Counted from the stretch's first letter, positions 45,027-54,657 are shown. The stretch: 64,000 nucleotides of DNA from Paraperlucidibaca baekdonensis (GCF_003387535.1 NZ_QUNR01000003.1:124001-188000); one strand, 5' to 3'. Translations and numbers: made by a program. The notes: generated by a model from the letters alone, not told the origin.

Positions 45027-47081
45027 TTACGGCAAGGTGGGTGCAGCAGGCACGCCTAAGTCAGGCAGACCAGTGGGTAGGCCCGCGCCACCACCGGAGA
45101 GCAGCGCTTGGATGTTGCTAGCCAAGGTTTGCAGGTCGGCGGCGCTCGGCAGCGTGGGCGGAATGCTCAGGCTGGGCGGCGTGCCGGCCACGGGGTAGTC
45201 GAGCGCGATCAGGCTATTGCCGTTGGCGCGTTCTTCACCGAGCAGATATTCGCCGGCGGGCACATCGTAGTAGAACGTGGCAGGTGCCGACTTCAACAGC
45301 GAGGCAGCGCTTGGCGCATCGGCTGGTAAGCCAGGCAAGCCGGGCACTTGGTCCAGACCGGGAATGTTCTCCGCGCCAGGAATGGCCGATGTCAGGCTGC
45401 CGAGCTGTGCACCGAGCAGTTTGCCGCCCACGTCATCGATGGCGCGGCCCAGTGTTTCGGTGCCGAGGTTATGCCAACGTACAGCCATGATGTTGATGGT
45501 GCCGGTTTTCACGGTATTGACCGCGTAGCCAGCCGTCATGCCCAGTCGTGAGTCGAGCTGCAATAAGCTGCCGAAGTCTTGGCCATTGAGCGAGCCGGCG
45601 GCTTGGAAGGGCAGTGGCAAAGGCAGCGGATTGCCGTTGTTACCCACCACAGGCTCCACGCGACGGATATTCAGCGGGCCAATAGGCAGTGCATTGAGCA
45701 CGGGCGCTAAGAGCTGGCTGGCCGCTGAGTCTACTGCGCCACCCCGGGTGACTTGCACGCCGTAGGAGTTTACCGCAGGGGCTTGTGTGGAAAGGTCAGC
45801 TAAACCGGTGTCGAGCGGTAAGGGCAATTGACCGGTCAAACCGGATAGGCCAGGAATGCTCGCCAAGGGGCTAGCCGCCGTGGCTTCGCGGGGCTTCTGG
45901 TCGTTTAAGTTGCCGAGTGCGTCATAGGCGACTTGGAAAATATCCATGGCCGTGGCGCGGGTCGGGAACTGGCCGGCATTGAGCGGATAGGCAAAGGTGT
46001 AGCTGGCGTTGGTGGCCAGCGTTTTGCCTTGCACATTCTCCGTGGTGGTCACGAGATTTACATTGGTGCAACGACCAAAGAATGTCGATAAGCAGGTGCC
46101 GGTGATTTTCACTTCAATCGACAACGGTGCCTGAATGACGATGGTGTCATTCACCGTGTGCTGATCGAGTGCCGTGGCGATCACCGCATCGACATCAGTG
46201 GTGTTGGTGATGGTGAACGATTGCCCGCGACTGACACCGGCGGTGATGAACGGAATAATCACCGTGCCTTCGGTGACGGTGTTGTTGGTGGTTTTCACGT
46301 AGTTATTCAGGCTGCGGACATTGTGCGGCAGGATCCAAGGGCCGAGATCGGGCACGGCATAGGTGGCCACCAAATAACCTACGGTGGTGGCTAGACCATA
46401 GGCATTGAAGAGGTCATCAAGCGAGGGTTGACCACCGCTGGCAAAGGGAATGCCGCCGCCGGGCAGACTGCCAGCACCGGGTAGGCTATCGAGGCCAGGG
46501 ATGCCATCTAAGCCGGGAATACCATTGGGTAAGCCATTTGGCAGGCTGGGTGCGGCACCGGCGCTGGTCAGTGAGCCCATCAGGAAGCTGATGAGGTCTT
46601 GCGACATGTCTGCCATTTCGGGGCTTTGTTCACCGCCGGGGGTGAGCGTGCCGAAATCGCTTAAAAACTTGGTCAGCTCCAATGACAGTGGCGCGGGCAA
46701 GTCACGCCCCATGGTCAGTGCAGTAAGTGCCGCCGCGGCCTGAGTGGGGTCAAGTAACGAGCCGCCAGCTAAGGGGTTGTTATCGCCTAATGCCGCCAAT
46801 GGGCTATCGGCAGGTGCCGCAGGCAGGTTCTCGCTGATGGGGGTGGTAATCGCTCCCAAGGGGCTTTGTGCGAGCGCGCCTTGTAGCGAGCTGAGTGCGC
46901 TATCGAGCGGGCTGGTGAGCTGCGCCGGTAATGGAATCGGTAATGACGACAGGCTGAAAGCAGCCCATGAGGCGCTGGCGGTTAATGCCAGGGCAACCAC
47001 TAAACTTTTTTTCTTCTTGGTATGAGTCTCATGACTTGGGGGTGCGACATCCTTGACGACAAGATGAACCCATCTGGGCAA
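45027..47081 (-). CDS. Large exported Leu/Pro/Gly-rich protein, unknown function
   Basis: The open frame has 684 codons from a TTG; no ATG is in frame near the start. A basic run KKKK and a hydrophobic core ending in SASWA (residues 22-40) form a signal peptide. The mature part is rich in LPxL, PGLxGLPG and DxLPxxxS motifs. A Gly/Pro/Leu-rich part spans about 180-215, a beta-rich part with many Thr/Val (TVTEGTVIIPFITAG, TITNTTDVDAV) about 260-380, and another Leu/Pro part to the end. A pair of Cys lies in TCLSTFFGRCTN near 335. I recognise no domain. It may be a surface or biofilm protein. Confidence 0.7.
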   Translation of the reverse strand: MPRWVHLVVKDVAPPSHETHTKKKKSLVVALALTASASWAAFSLSSLPIPLPAQLTSPLDSALSSLQGALAQSPLGAITTPISENLPAAPADSPLAALGDNNPLAGGSLLDPTQAAAALTALTMGRDLPAPLSLELTKFLSDFGTLTPGGEQSPEMADMSQDLISFLMGSLTSAGAAPSLPNGLPNGIPGLDGIPGLDSLPGAGSLPGGGIPFASGGQPSLDDLFNAYGLATTVGYLVATYAVPDLGPWILPHNVRSLNNYVKTTNNTVTEGTVIIPFITAGVSRGQSFTITNTTDVDAVIATALDQHTVNDTIVIQAPLSIEVKITGTCLSTFFGRCTNVNLVTTTENVQGKTLATNASYTFAYPLNAGQFPTRATAMDIFQVAYDALGNLNDQKPREATAASPLASIPGLSGLTGQLPLPLDTGLADLSTQAPAVNSYGVQVTRGGAVDSAASQLLAPVLNALPIGPLNIRRVEPVVGNNGNPLPLPLPFQAAGSLNGQDFGSLLQLDSRLGMTAGYAVNTVKTGTINIMAVRWHNLGTETLGRAIDDVGGKLLGAQLGSLTSAIPGAENIPGLDQVPGLPGLPADAPSAASLLKSAPATFYYDVPAGEYLLGEERANGNSLIALDYPVAGTPPSLSIPPTLPSAADLQTLASNIQALLSGGGAGLPTGLPDLGVPAAPTLP

Positions 47082-47204
47082 GTAGGAATTTACCCGTGTA
47101 TAGTTAAAAAGACCACTTTTGTTGGTTATTTGTTATACAAATGTAAAGATTTTCGTCGGCAGACGAGTGGTGATGGGTTTTAGTCGAACGGACATCTGTT
47201 TGAT

Positions 47205-48122
47205 TTAAAAGGCGCTGAGTTCGCCCATGAGCCAGTGTTTTTGCCTGTGCGCAGCTTCAATGAGGTGATGCGCCACCTCGGTGACGCGCTTTAAGCGCCG
47301 CAAGTCCTCGCTATACGACAGCCAAAAGTGCCGCGTAATGCGCACGGTATCGGCCAAGACAGCGACTAAGCGCGGATCTTGCTCGGCGACAAAGCACGGC
47401 AATATAGCCAACGCACGGCCTTGCAGCGCGGCGTGGTATTGCGCCAAGGTGCTGGTGCAGCGCAGGCGGCTGCGGGCATTGGCGACAATGTCATTGAGGT
47501 AGAGCAGCTGTGGACTAAACGCCAAGGCTTCCACGTAATGAATAAAGTCGTGTGCTTTGAGGTCATCGATGCTGGTGATGCGCGGGTGGTGAGCGAGGTA
47601 GTCGGTCGTGGCGTAGAGCTTGAGGCGATAGTCGCAGAGTTTGCTGGTCACATAAGGCCCACGCGCGGGGCGCTCCAGCGTGATGGCAATATCGGCTTCA
47701 CGCCGCGACAGGCTAACAAAGTGCGGCACCGGCAAGACATCGATGGAAATATTTGGGTAATGATCTTGGAAATTGGCCATTTGCGGGGCCACAAAATAGG
47801 TGCCAAAGGCCTCGGTGCAGCCGATGCGCACATGCCCAGAGAGTGCACTGCCGGTACCGGAGACTTCGGCGTGCGCGGCCTCCATGGCGGCTTCCATGGT
47901 CTCGGCATGACGCAATAAGTGCTGGCCGTCGACGGTCAGTGTGAAGCCGGTGCTGCGCGATTTATCAAACAATAGCGCGCCTAAGCTTTCTTCAAGGCTG
48001 CGGATACGTCGCGCCACCGTGGTGTAATCCACGCCTAAGCGCCGTGAGGCAGCGCTGGCGGTGCCGGCGCGGGCGACTTCGAGAAAAAAGCGCAGGTCAT
48101 CCCAGTTCAGGTTTTTTTGCAT
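47205..48122 (-). CDS. LysR-family transcriptional regulator
   Basis: The regulator has 305 residues: an N-terminal winged helix-turn-helix (LRFFLEVARAGTASAASRRLGVDYTTVARRIRSLEE near 10-45) and a periplasmic-binding-like effector domain from about 90 (GHVRIGCTEAFG). It is divergent from mmsA with 80 bp between, the classic arrangement for a LysR activator of the adjacent catabolic operon. It is therefore a candidate regulator of valine breakdown, unlike the AraC-type MmsR of Pseudomonas. Effector unknown. Confidence 0.88.
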   Translation of the reverse strand: MQKNLNWDDLRFFLEVARAGTASAASRRLGVDYTTVARRIRSLEESLGALLFDKSRSTGFTLTVDGQHLLRHAETMEAAMEAAHAEVSGTGSALSGHVRIGCTEAFGTYFVAPQMANFQDHYPNISIDVLPVPHFVSLSRREADIAITLERPARGPYVTSKLCDYRLKLYATTDYLAHHPRITSIDDLKAHDFIHYVEALAFSPQLLYLNDIVANARSRLRCTSTLAQYHAALQGRALAILPCFVAEQDPRLVAVLADTVRITRHFWLSYSEDLRRLKRVTEVAHHLIEAAHRQKHWLMGELSAF

Positions 48123-48175
48123 ATCAATTAGGACTTATTTCCGGTTCATATTGCATTTTAGCCTGTATATAGTGT

Positions 48176-48191
48176 TTGTGAACTTACACAA
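48176..48191. promoter_or_regulatory. Inverted repeat in the LysR/mmsA gap
   Basis: TTGTG-AACTTA-CACAA is a perfect five-bp-arm palindrome that contains a T-N11-A core, the form of LysR sites. It lies 12 bp before the mmsA ATG, nearer the gene than an activator site usually does, so it is only a candidate operator. Confidence 0.35.
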
Positions 48192-48202
48192 GGCCTATCG
48201 CT

Positions 48203-49705
48203 ATGTCGCACGCTATCCCCACCGTGAAACTGCTCATCAATGGTGAGTTTATTGAGTCGACAACCACGCAATGGCGCGATGTTGTTAACCCCGCCACACA
48301 AGAAGTTTTGGCGCGTGTGCCGCTAGCGACTGAAGACGAGCTCAATGCCGCTGTGGCCGCTGCGAAAGCCGCGTTTAAAACCTGGCGCAAAACGCCGATT
48401 GGCGCGCGCGCTCGCATCTTTTTGAAGTACCAACAGCTCATTCGCGAAAATACCGCTGAGGTCGCCGCGCTACTGACCGCTGAGCAAGGCAAAACCCTGC
48501 CCGATGCCGAGGGCGATATTTTTCGTGGCTTAGAGGTGGTTGAGCACGCCGCAAACATCGGCTCGCTGCAAATGGGCGAAATTGCTAACAACGTCGCCAA
48601 TGGCGTGGATACCTACACCTTGCAGCAACCGCTTGGCGTTTGTGCTGGTATTACGCCGTTTAATTTTCCCGCGATGATTCCGCTGTGGATGTTCCCGATG
48701 GCCATTGCCTGTGGCAATACCTTCGTGCTGAAACCTTCTGAGCAAGACCCGATGAGCACTATGCGCTTGGTCGAGCTGGCGGTTGAGGCCGGCATCCCCG
48801 CCGGTGTACTGAATGTGGTGCATGGCGCGGTCGACACCGTCAATGGCCTGTGTGACCACCCTGACATCAAGGCGATTTCCTTCGTCGGCTCCACGAAAGT
48901 CGGCACGCACGTTTACCATCGCGCCACGGCCAGCGGTAAGCGCGCGCAATGCATGATGGGCGCGAAAAACCACGTGGTGGTGTTGCCCGATGCGCCCAAA
49001 GAGCAAACGCTCAATGCCTTAGCCGGTGCCGGTTTTGGCGCCGCCGGTCAGCGCTGCATGGCCTCGTCGGTGGTGGTGCTGGTTGGTGAGGCGCGCGAAT
49101 GGGTCGATGAGCTCGCTGAGCGTGCAAAAACCCTGAGCGTTAATGCCGGGCATATTGCCGGGACCGAGATTGGCCCGGTGATTTCCTGCGCCGCGAAAGC
49201 GCGCATTGAGTCGCTCATTGAGGCTGGCATTGCCGAAGGTGCACGACTCGTGCTCGATGGCCGTAACCCTGTGGTCAAAGGCTATGAGAACGGCAACTTT
49301 GTTGCGCCCACGCTGTTTGCTGGCGTGAAGCCGGGCATGCGCATTTATGACGAAGAAATTTTTGGCCCCGTGCTTTGCGTGGTCGAAGTCGACACGCTCG
49401 ATGACGCCATCGCACTAATTAATGCCAACCCTAATGGCAATGGCACTGGCCTATTTACGCGCTCTGGCGGTGCCGCGCGGCATTTCCAAGAAGAGATCGA
49501 TGTCGGTCAGGTCGGCATTAACGTGCCGATTCCGGTGCCCGTGCCACTGTTTTCTTTTACCGGATCGCGTGGCTCGAAACTCGGCGATCTTGGCCCCTAT
49601 GGCAAGCAAGTCGTGCTGTTCTACACGCAAACCAAAACCATCACCGCGCGTTGGTTCGACGAAGATGCGGTGAGCACCGTCAACACCACCATCAGCCTGC
49701 GTTGA
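48203..49705 (+). CDS. mmsA: Methylmalonate-semialdehyde dehydrogenase
   Basis: MmsA converts methylmalonate semialdehyde to propionyl-CoA and CO2 with NAD+ and CoA, late in valine catabolism. In 500 residues: [17 protein letters not shown] near 150, [12 protein letters not shown] near 230, [13 protein letters not shown] in place of the usual Glu motif (typical of the CoA-acylating MMSDH group), and the catalytic Cys in [10 protein letters not shown] near 287. [16 protein letters not shown] near 445-460 is also typical of MMSDH. It heads the operon mmsA-acyl-CoA dehydrogenase-mmsB. Confidence 0.95.
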   Translation: MSHAIPTVKLLINGEFIESTTTQWRDVVNPATQEVLARVPLATEDELNAAVAAAKAAFKTWRKTPIGARARIFLKYQQLIRENTAEVAALLTAEQGKTLPDAEGDIFRGLEVVEHAANIGSLQMGEIANNVANGVDTYTLQQPLGVCAGITPFNFPAMIPLWMFPMAIACGNTFVLKPSEQDPMSTMRLVELAVEAGIPAGVLNVVHGAVDTVNGLCDHPDIKAISFVGSTKVGTHVYHRATASGKRAQCMMGAKNHVVVLPDAPKEQTLNALAGAGFGAAGQRCMASSVVVLVGEAREWVDELAERAKTLSVNAGHIAGTEIGPVISCAAKARIESLIEAGIAEGARLVLDGRNPVVKGYENGNFVAPTLFAGVKPGMRIYDEEIFGPVLCVVEVDTLDDAIALINANPNGNGTGLFTRSGGAARHFQEEIDVGQVGINVPIPVPVPLFSFTGSRGSKLGDLGPYGKQVVLFYTQTKTITARWFDEDAVSTVNTTISLR

Positions 49706-49715
49706 GGGGGCTGGC

Positions 49716-50876
49716 GTGAACTTTGAACTGAGCGATGATCAGCTTGCCTTTGTGCAGGTGGCGCGTGATTTTGCCCGCCACGAGCTCGCACCGCATGCCG
49801 CGCAATGGGATGCCGAGTCCATGTTTCCGGTTGAGGCCATTCGTCAAGGTGGTGCGCTCGGTTTTTGCGGCTTGTACTCGCCGGAAGCGCAGGGCGGCTT
49901 AGGCCTCTCACGCCTCGATGCGGCCTTGGTGTTTGAAGAGCTCGCGGCGGCTGACCCGTCCACGGCGGCATTTTTCACCATCCATAATATGGCGACCTGG
50001 ATGCTCTGCAGCTGGGGTCAGCCAGCGCTCACCGCCGAATGGGGCGAGCGCTTGACCTCGGGCGCGCAGCTGGCCTCGTATTGCTTAACCGAGCCCGATG
50101 CCGGCTCCGATGCTGCGCAATTAAAAACTTCAGCGCGCCGCGACGGCGACGACTACGTGCTCAATGGCAGCAAGATGTTCATCTCCGGCGCGGGTAGCAC
50201 CGACATGTTGGTGGTCATGGCGCGCACCGGCGCACCTGGCGCTAAGGGCATTTCGGCGTTTGCCGTTCCGGCCACGCTCGCCGGCATTCGCTACGGCAAG
50301 AAAGAGGAAAAAATGGGCTGGAATAGCCAGCCCACGCGTGCCATTTTTTTCGATAACGTGCGCGTGCCGGCGGCCAACCGCCTAGGTGAAGAGGGCGAGG
50401 GATTCCGCATTGCCATGAAAGGGCTCGATGGCGGCCGCATCAATATCGCCACCTGCTCAGTGGGTGCTGCCCAAGGTGCGTTGACCGCCGCGCAGGCCTA
50501 TTTGGGCGAGCGCAAGCAATTCGGGAAAGCACTCGCCGAGTTCCAAGCGCTGCAATTTCGCCTCGCCGACATGGCCACCGAGCTTGTCGCGGCTCGCCAG
50601 ATGATTCGTCTCGCGGCCAGCAAGCTCGACGCCGGCCATCGTGACGCCAGCACGTATTGCGCGATGGCTAAACGCTTCGCCACCGACGCCGGCTTCACGA
50701 TCTGCAATGACGCCCTGCAGCTGCACGGCGGCTACGGCTATTTGCGCGATTATCCGCTCGAGCGATTAGTGCGCGACTCCCGTGTGCATCAGATTTTGGA
50801 AGGCACCAATGAGATCATGCGGGTGATTATTGCCCGCCGTATGCTCGAGGCCGATGCGCCCGAGGCGATTCGTTGA
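49716..50876 (+). CDS. Acyl-CoA dehydrogenase, probably isobutyryl-CoA
   Basis: A flavoprotein of 386 residues that puts a double bond into an acyl-CoA; in this operon isobutyryl-CoA to methacrylyl-CoA is the expected step. Marks include YCLTEPDAGSDAAQLKT near 115, FISGAGSTDMLVVMART near 150, ERKQFGKALAEFQALQF near 268 and LHGGYGYLRDYPLERLVRD near 335. The catalytic Glu is in ILEGTNEIMR near 365. The start is a GTG after GAGGGG, 10 bp after mmsA. The enoyl-CoA hydratase and 3-hydroxyisobutyryl-CoA hydrolase steps are not encoded in the window. Confidence 0.9.
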   Translation: MNFELSDDQLAFVQVARDFARHELAPHAAQWDAESMFPVEAIRQGGALGFCGLYSPEAQGGLGLSRLDAALVFEELAAADPSTAAFFTIHNMATWMLCSWGQPALTAEWGERLTSGAQLASYCLTEPDAGSDAAQLKTSARRDGDDYVLNGSKMFISGAGSTDMLVVMARTGAPGAKGISAFAVPATLAGIRYGKKEEKMGWNSQPTRAIFFDNVRVPAANRLGEEGEGFRIAMKGLDGGRINIATCSVGAAQGALTAAQAYLGERKQFGKALAEFQALQFRLADMATELVAARQMIRLAASKLDAGHRDASTYCAMAKRFATDAGFTICNDALQLHGGYGYLRDYPLERLVRDSRVHQILEGTNEIMRVIIARRMLEADAPEAIR

Positions 50877-50939
50877 TGCAAACGCGTTAAAAACGCGGCC
50901 CTGATGCCGTCTCAGCCTGACCTAAAAAAGAGAATAATT

Positions 50940-51830
50940 ATGACTACTACCATCGCATTTATCGGCCTCGGCAATATGGGTGGTCCCATGGCCATCAACC
51001 TGCAAAAAGCCGGCTTTAAAGTCTGCGCCACCGATTTATCGAGCGATGCACGTGCGCGCGTGGCGGAGGCTGGCGTTTGCGTGGTCGATAGCGCCGCGCA
51101 GGCCATTGAAGGCGCTGAAGTGGTGATTTCCATGCTGCCGGCGAGTCATCATGTTGAGGGTTTATACCTTGGCAAGGACGGCTTATTGGCGCAATTAGAT
51201 ACCTCGGTGCGCGTGATTGATTGCAGCACCATTGCCCCCGAAAGTGCCCGCAAGGTCGCCAAAGCCGCTGCTGAGAAGGGCATTAGTCTGATTGATGCGC
51301 CGGTCTCCGGCGGCACAGCCGGTGCGACCAACGCCACGCTGACGTTTATTGTTGGCGGTGATCTAGATGCCTTTGAAGCCGCCAAGCCCTTACTCGCCGC
51401 CATGGGCAAAAACATCTTCCACGCCGGCGGCCATGGCGCCGGACAAGTCGCGAAAGTCTGCAATAACATGCTTTTGGCCATCCACATGATTGGCAGCGCT
51501 GAGGCGCTGAACTTAGGCGTGAGTTTAGGCCTCGATGCCAGCGTGTTGTCGGACATCATGAAGCAAAGCTCAGGCGACAATTGGTCCTTGCAGAAGTACA
51601 ACCCCATGCCTGGCGTGATGGACGGTGTGCCGGCCAGCCGTGATTACAGCGGCGGTTTTGGCACCGACCTGATGCTCAAAGATCTAGGCTTGGCCAGCGA
51701 TGCCGCGCTTGGCGCACAAGCGCCCATTCCGCTCGGTGGTTTAGCGCGCCAGCTCTACGCTGTGCATAGCGCCGGTGGCAGCGGTGGCCTGGATTTCTCC
51801 AGCATTGTGCGGATGTTACAAAAGGCTTAA
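50940..51830 (+). CDS. mmsB: 3-hydroxyisobutyrate dehydrogenase
   Basis: MmsB oxidises 3-hydroxyisobutyrate to methylmalonate semialdehyde with NAD+, feeding MmsA. From the ATG at 50940 it has 296 residues: the Rossmann start IAFIGLGNMGGPMA, the substrate-binding DAPVSGGTAGATNATLTF near 120, the catalytic Lys in VAKVCNNMLLAIHM near 171, and FGTDLMLKDLGLA near 240. It is last of the three valine genes. A longer frame to 50904 lacks support. The length is the family norm. Confidence 0.95.
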   Translation: MTTTIAFIGLGNMGGPMAINLQKAGFKVCATDLSSDARARVAEAGVCVVDSAAQAIEGAEVVISMLPASHHVEGLYLGKDGLLAQLDTSVRVIDCSTIAPESARKVAKAAAEKGISLIDAPVSGGTAGATNATLTFIVGGDLDAFEAAKPLLAAMGKNIFHAGGHGAGQVAKVCNNMLLAIHMIGSAEALNLGVSLGLDASVLSDIMKQSSGDNWSLQKYNPMPGVMDGVPASRDYSGGFGTDLMLKDLGLASDAALGAQAPIPLGGLARQLYAVHSAGGSGGLDFSSIVRMLQKA

Positions 51831-51903
51831 GACGCTGCGATCGGTGTTAATAAGTGATAGGGTCTGTGTTCGTTGCAGCTTTCGGGTTGTTTTTCAGGAG
51901 TGC

Positions 51904-51924
51904 ATGTTTGCGCTGAGTCTTTAA
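51904..51924 (+). CDS. Possible six-codon leader peptide before the porin
   Basis: ATG TTT GCG CTG AGT CTT TAA reads MFALSL. It follows AGGAG four bases upstream, a better site than that of the porin itself, and ends 22 bp before the porin start. It could couple translation or be chance. Only the strong ribosome binding site argues for it. Confidence 0.25.
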   Translation: MFALSL

Positions 51925-51946
51925 AGGGCGCAAAAAAGGGTTTGGT

Positions 51947-53047
51947 TTGTTTATAAAAAAAATAGGCGGTGTGCTGATCTGCGCGAGTGCGTTGGTTGGC
52001 GGTGCGGCGCAGGCAGCGACCAATGCGTTATCGGTCGGTGTCTGGGCTAATTTCGAATACAAGCCGGGCGACCCCAAAGATCGCGAAGATGGTGGCACGC
52101 TAGGCAATGAGGCCATCATTTTATATGCCGATGGCGCCGCCGACGAAGGCGAGGGCATTTGGTCTTATTCGGCAGAGTTTCGCGCCGGCCCGGGCAGTTT
52201 TACCGACAAAGCCAATAACTCCACGGGCGACCAAACGGCGCTGCATAAAGCCTGGGTAGGCTTTAAATTTCCACACTATGGCACGCTGCGGGTCGGTAAA
52301 AGCCAAGTGCCATTTGGTTGGAAAACCGGCAACTTCTGGCCTGGCGACTTGCTGCAAGCCGGTTACGGCGACCAGATGGATGTTGGCCTGAAGCTCAGTG
52401 GCGAACGCCAGCGCTGGCAATACGACCTTGCCTATTATCATGCCGATGACTGGGGCTCGAAAAGCACCGATACCGTCGATGACAATGGCCATTGGGGCAG
52501 CTCCACGACGTATCGCAAAGTGAAAACCGTGGTCGGCAATGTCGGCTACGACATCGCGCCGGGCCAGACCGTGGCTTTTTCCACGCAATACGGCGGCTTA
52601 CAAGATCTGACCGGCCTCTCGGCCAATGAAGATGTCGACGGTAGCCATCGTGCCTGGGTGGCCTATTACGTGGGCACATTTGATACCACCACGCTAAAAG
52701 CTTCCTATATCGATATGGCGCGCGAGCTGCCCAACAACGTGCTCGTGCAAGCGGCTGGCAATGGCACTGTATTGGCGCGTGATATTCGCAATACGCGATT
52801 GTCGGCCGAGATTAGTCACGGTATTGGCGACTGGTTGTTCTACCTCGATGCCACGCGCGCACTGCCCAACACCCGTGGTAGTAGTGCCAGCGGCGTCAAT
52901 GCCTTTGCGCCGGGCATCCGCTACGACTACGGCCCAGGTTGGATCTACCTCGAATACCTCAATCAAACCGGCGGGATTGACCGTAACGGGCAAGTGTCCG
53001 AGGGCGATTTTGATGCGATTTATGTGTCGATGGACTTTTACTTATGA
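51947..53047 (+). CDS. Outer-membrane porin, phosphate-selective-porin-like
   Basis: The protein has 366 residues with a signal peptide ending AAQAA and a Phe/Leu terminus (VSMDFYL) of the outer-membrane type. The mature protein alternates polar and aromatic residues typical of a beta barrel, with FKFPHYGTLRVGKSQVPFGWKTGNFWPGD near 102 resembling OprO/OprP-like porins. The start is a TTG after AAAAAAGGG; an in-frame stop at 51914 rules out any earlier start. Its stop overlaps an ATG of the BCCT frame. The pairing suggests it feeds the transporter. Substrate unknown. Confidence 0.8.
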   Translation: MFIKKIGGVLICASALVGGAAQAATNALSVGVWANFEYKPGDPKDREDGGTLGNEAIILYADGAADEGEGIWSYSAEFRAGPGSFTDKANNSTGDQTALHKAWVGFKFPHYGTLRVGKSQVPFGWKTGNFWPGDLLQAGYGDQMDVGLKLSGERQRWQYDLAYYHADDWGSKSTDTVDDNGHWGSSTTYRKVKTVVGNVGYDIAPGQTVAFSTQYGGLQDLTGLSANEDVDGSHRAWVAYYVGTFDTTTLKASYIDMARELPNNVLVQAAGNGTVLARDIRNTRLSAEISHGIGDWLFYLDATRALPNTRGSSASGVNAFAPGIRYDYGPGWIYLEYLNQTGGIDRNGQVSEGDFDAIYVSMDFYL

Positions 53048-53079
53048 GCCCATCTCCGAAGCATAATCAGGAGTCTGAC

Positions 53080-54657
53080 ATGACCGATAAAACCCCCGAC
53101 AGCGTCTACAGCACGGATTATGAAGTCGGCCAAGACAATGTCCGTTGGCTAGGTTTAGACATGCACAACCCGGTGTTTTTCACGAGCGCCTTTTTGGTGG
53201 TGTTTTTTGTGGTGGGCACCATTATGTTCCCGCAAGCCGCCAACGAGATGCTGACGGCGGCGCGCGACTGGAGCATAAACTACTTCGACGGCTTGTTTAT
53301 GGCCGCCGGTAATTTCTTCGTGCTGTTTTGTTTGCTCGTCATTGTGTTGCCCATGGGCCGTATTCGGCTCGGTGGCGATGAGGCTAAGCCGGAGTTCTCA
53401 CGGCTATCGTGGTTCGCCATGTTGTTTGCTGCGGGCATGGGCATTGGTCTGATGTTTTGGAGTGTTGCGGAGCCGGTGGCGTATTACACCGACTGGTTTG
53501 GCACACCGCTTAACGTCACCGCAAATACCCCGGAGGCGGCCAATGCGGCCATGGGCGCGGTCATGTATCACTGGGGTTTTCACCCCTGGGCAATATACGG
53601 CGTGGTGGCCTTGGCGTTGGCGTTTTTCACCTTCAATCACGGCTTGCCGCTGACCATTCGTTCGGCGTTTTATCCGTTATTAGGCGAGCGCTGCTGGGGC
53701 TGGCCGGGACATATCATCGATACCTTAGCGGTGTTGGCGACGATTTTTGGTCTGGCCACGTCACTGGGGTTTGGTGCTAAGCAAGCCGCCAGCGGCCTGC
53801 ATTTTTTGTTTGATATTGACCCCGGTTTAAACACGCAAATTGCCATCATCATTGGCGTGACGGCGGTTGCCACGATGTCTGTTGTGCGTGGCATCAATGG
53901 CGGGCTGAAGCTGCTCAGCAACATCAATATGCTGCTGGCACTGGCATTGCTGGTGTTTATGATTGTGCTCGGTGCCGGCTTCGGTATTTTTGGTCAAGTC
54001 GCCGATACTGCTATCAATTACGCCACACATATTTTGCCGTTAAGCAGTTGGACAGATCGCGACGACGATACGTGGATGCATGGCTGGACGGTATTTTATT
54101 GGGCTTGGTGGATTTCCTGGTCGCCGTTTGTTGGCATGTTCATTGCGCGCATATCGCGCGGTCGCACCGTGCGTGAGTTTCTCATTGCGGTGTTGCTGGT
54201 ACCCACGGCGGTGACTATTTTGTGGATGGCCGCGTTTGGCGGCACGGCGCTTGAGCAAGTGCAAGCCGGTGTGGGGCGCTTGTCTGGCGGCATCACTGAG
54301 GTCTCATTGTCGTTGTTTCAGGTCTTAGAAAACCTGCCATTGGCCTCCGTGACCTCGTTTCTCGGGATTGTCTTGGTGCTGGTGTTTTTTATTACTTCAT
54401 CAGACTCGGGCTCGTTGGTGATCGATAGCATCACCGCCGGTGGCAAGGTCGATTCGCCCGTAACGCAGCGGGTGTTTTGGGCGGTAATGGAAGGCACGAT
54501 TGCCGGCGCATTACTTTTTGGTGGCGGCAAAGAGGCGCTCAATGCCTTGAAAGCTGGTGCGGTATCGACCGGCCTGCCATTTACGCTTTTGCTGCTGGTG
54601 ATGTGCGTGAGCCTGTTTATTGCCTTGCAACGCGAGGCGAATGCGCGACGCCGCTAG
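53080..54657 (+). CDS. BCCT-family transporter
   Basis: An inner-membrane carrier for betaine, choline, carnitine or similar quaternary compounds. The ATG at 53080 follows CAGGAG at seven bases, giving 525 residues; the ATG at 53044 overlaps the porin stop and is less favoured. About twelve helices. The family marks are MLFAAGMGIGLMFWSVAEPVAYY near 110, and the substrate-box WAWWISWSPFVGMFIARISRGRTVREF near 340. Short N- and C-terminal tails argue against an osmosensing domain like that of BetP. Confidence 0.9.
   Translation: MTDKTPDSVYSTDYEVGQDNVRWLGLDMHNPVFFTSAFLVVFFVVGTIMFPQAANEMLTAARDWSINYFDGLFMAAGNFFVLFCLLVIVLPMGRIRLGGDEAKPEFSRLSWFAMLFAAGMGIGLMFWSVAEPVAYYTDWFGTPLNVTANTPEAANAAMGAVMYHWGFHPWAIYGVVALALAFFTFNHGLPLTIRSAFYPLLGERCWGWPGHIIDTLAVLATIFGLATSLGFGAKQAASGLHFLFDIDPGLNTQIAIIIGVTAVATMSVVRGINGGLKLLSNINMLLALALLVFMIVLGAGFGIFGQVADTAINYATHILPLSSWTDRDDDTWMHGWTVFYWAWWISWSPFVGMFIARISRGRTVREFLIAVLLVPTAVTILWMAAFGGTALEQVQAGVGRLSGGITEVSLSLFQVLENLPLASVTSFLGIVLVLVFFITSSDSGSLVIDSITAGGKVDSPVTQRVFWAVMEGTIAGALLFGGGKEALNALKAGAVSTGLPFTLLLLVMCVSLFIALQREANARRR

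Noticed and set aside
45538-46743. Several plus-strand open frames inside the 684-residue gene
   Set aside because: They have Pro/Gly/Arg-rich shadow composition and no start signals; the minus-strand frame has a signal peptide and a terminator.
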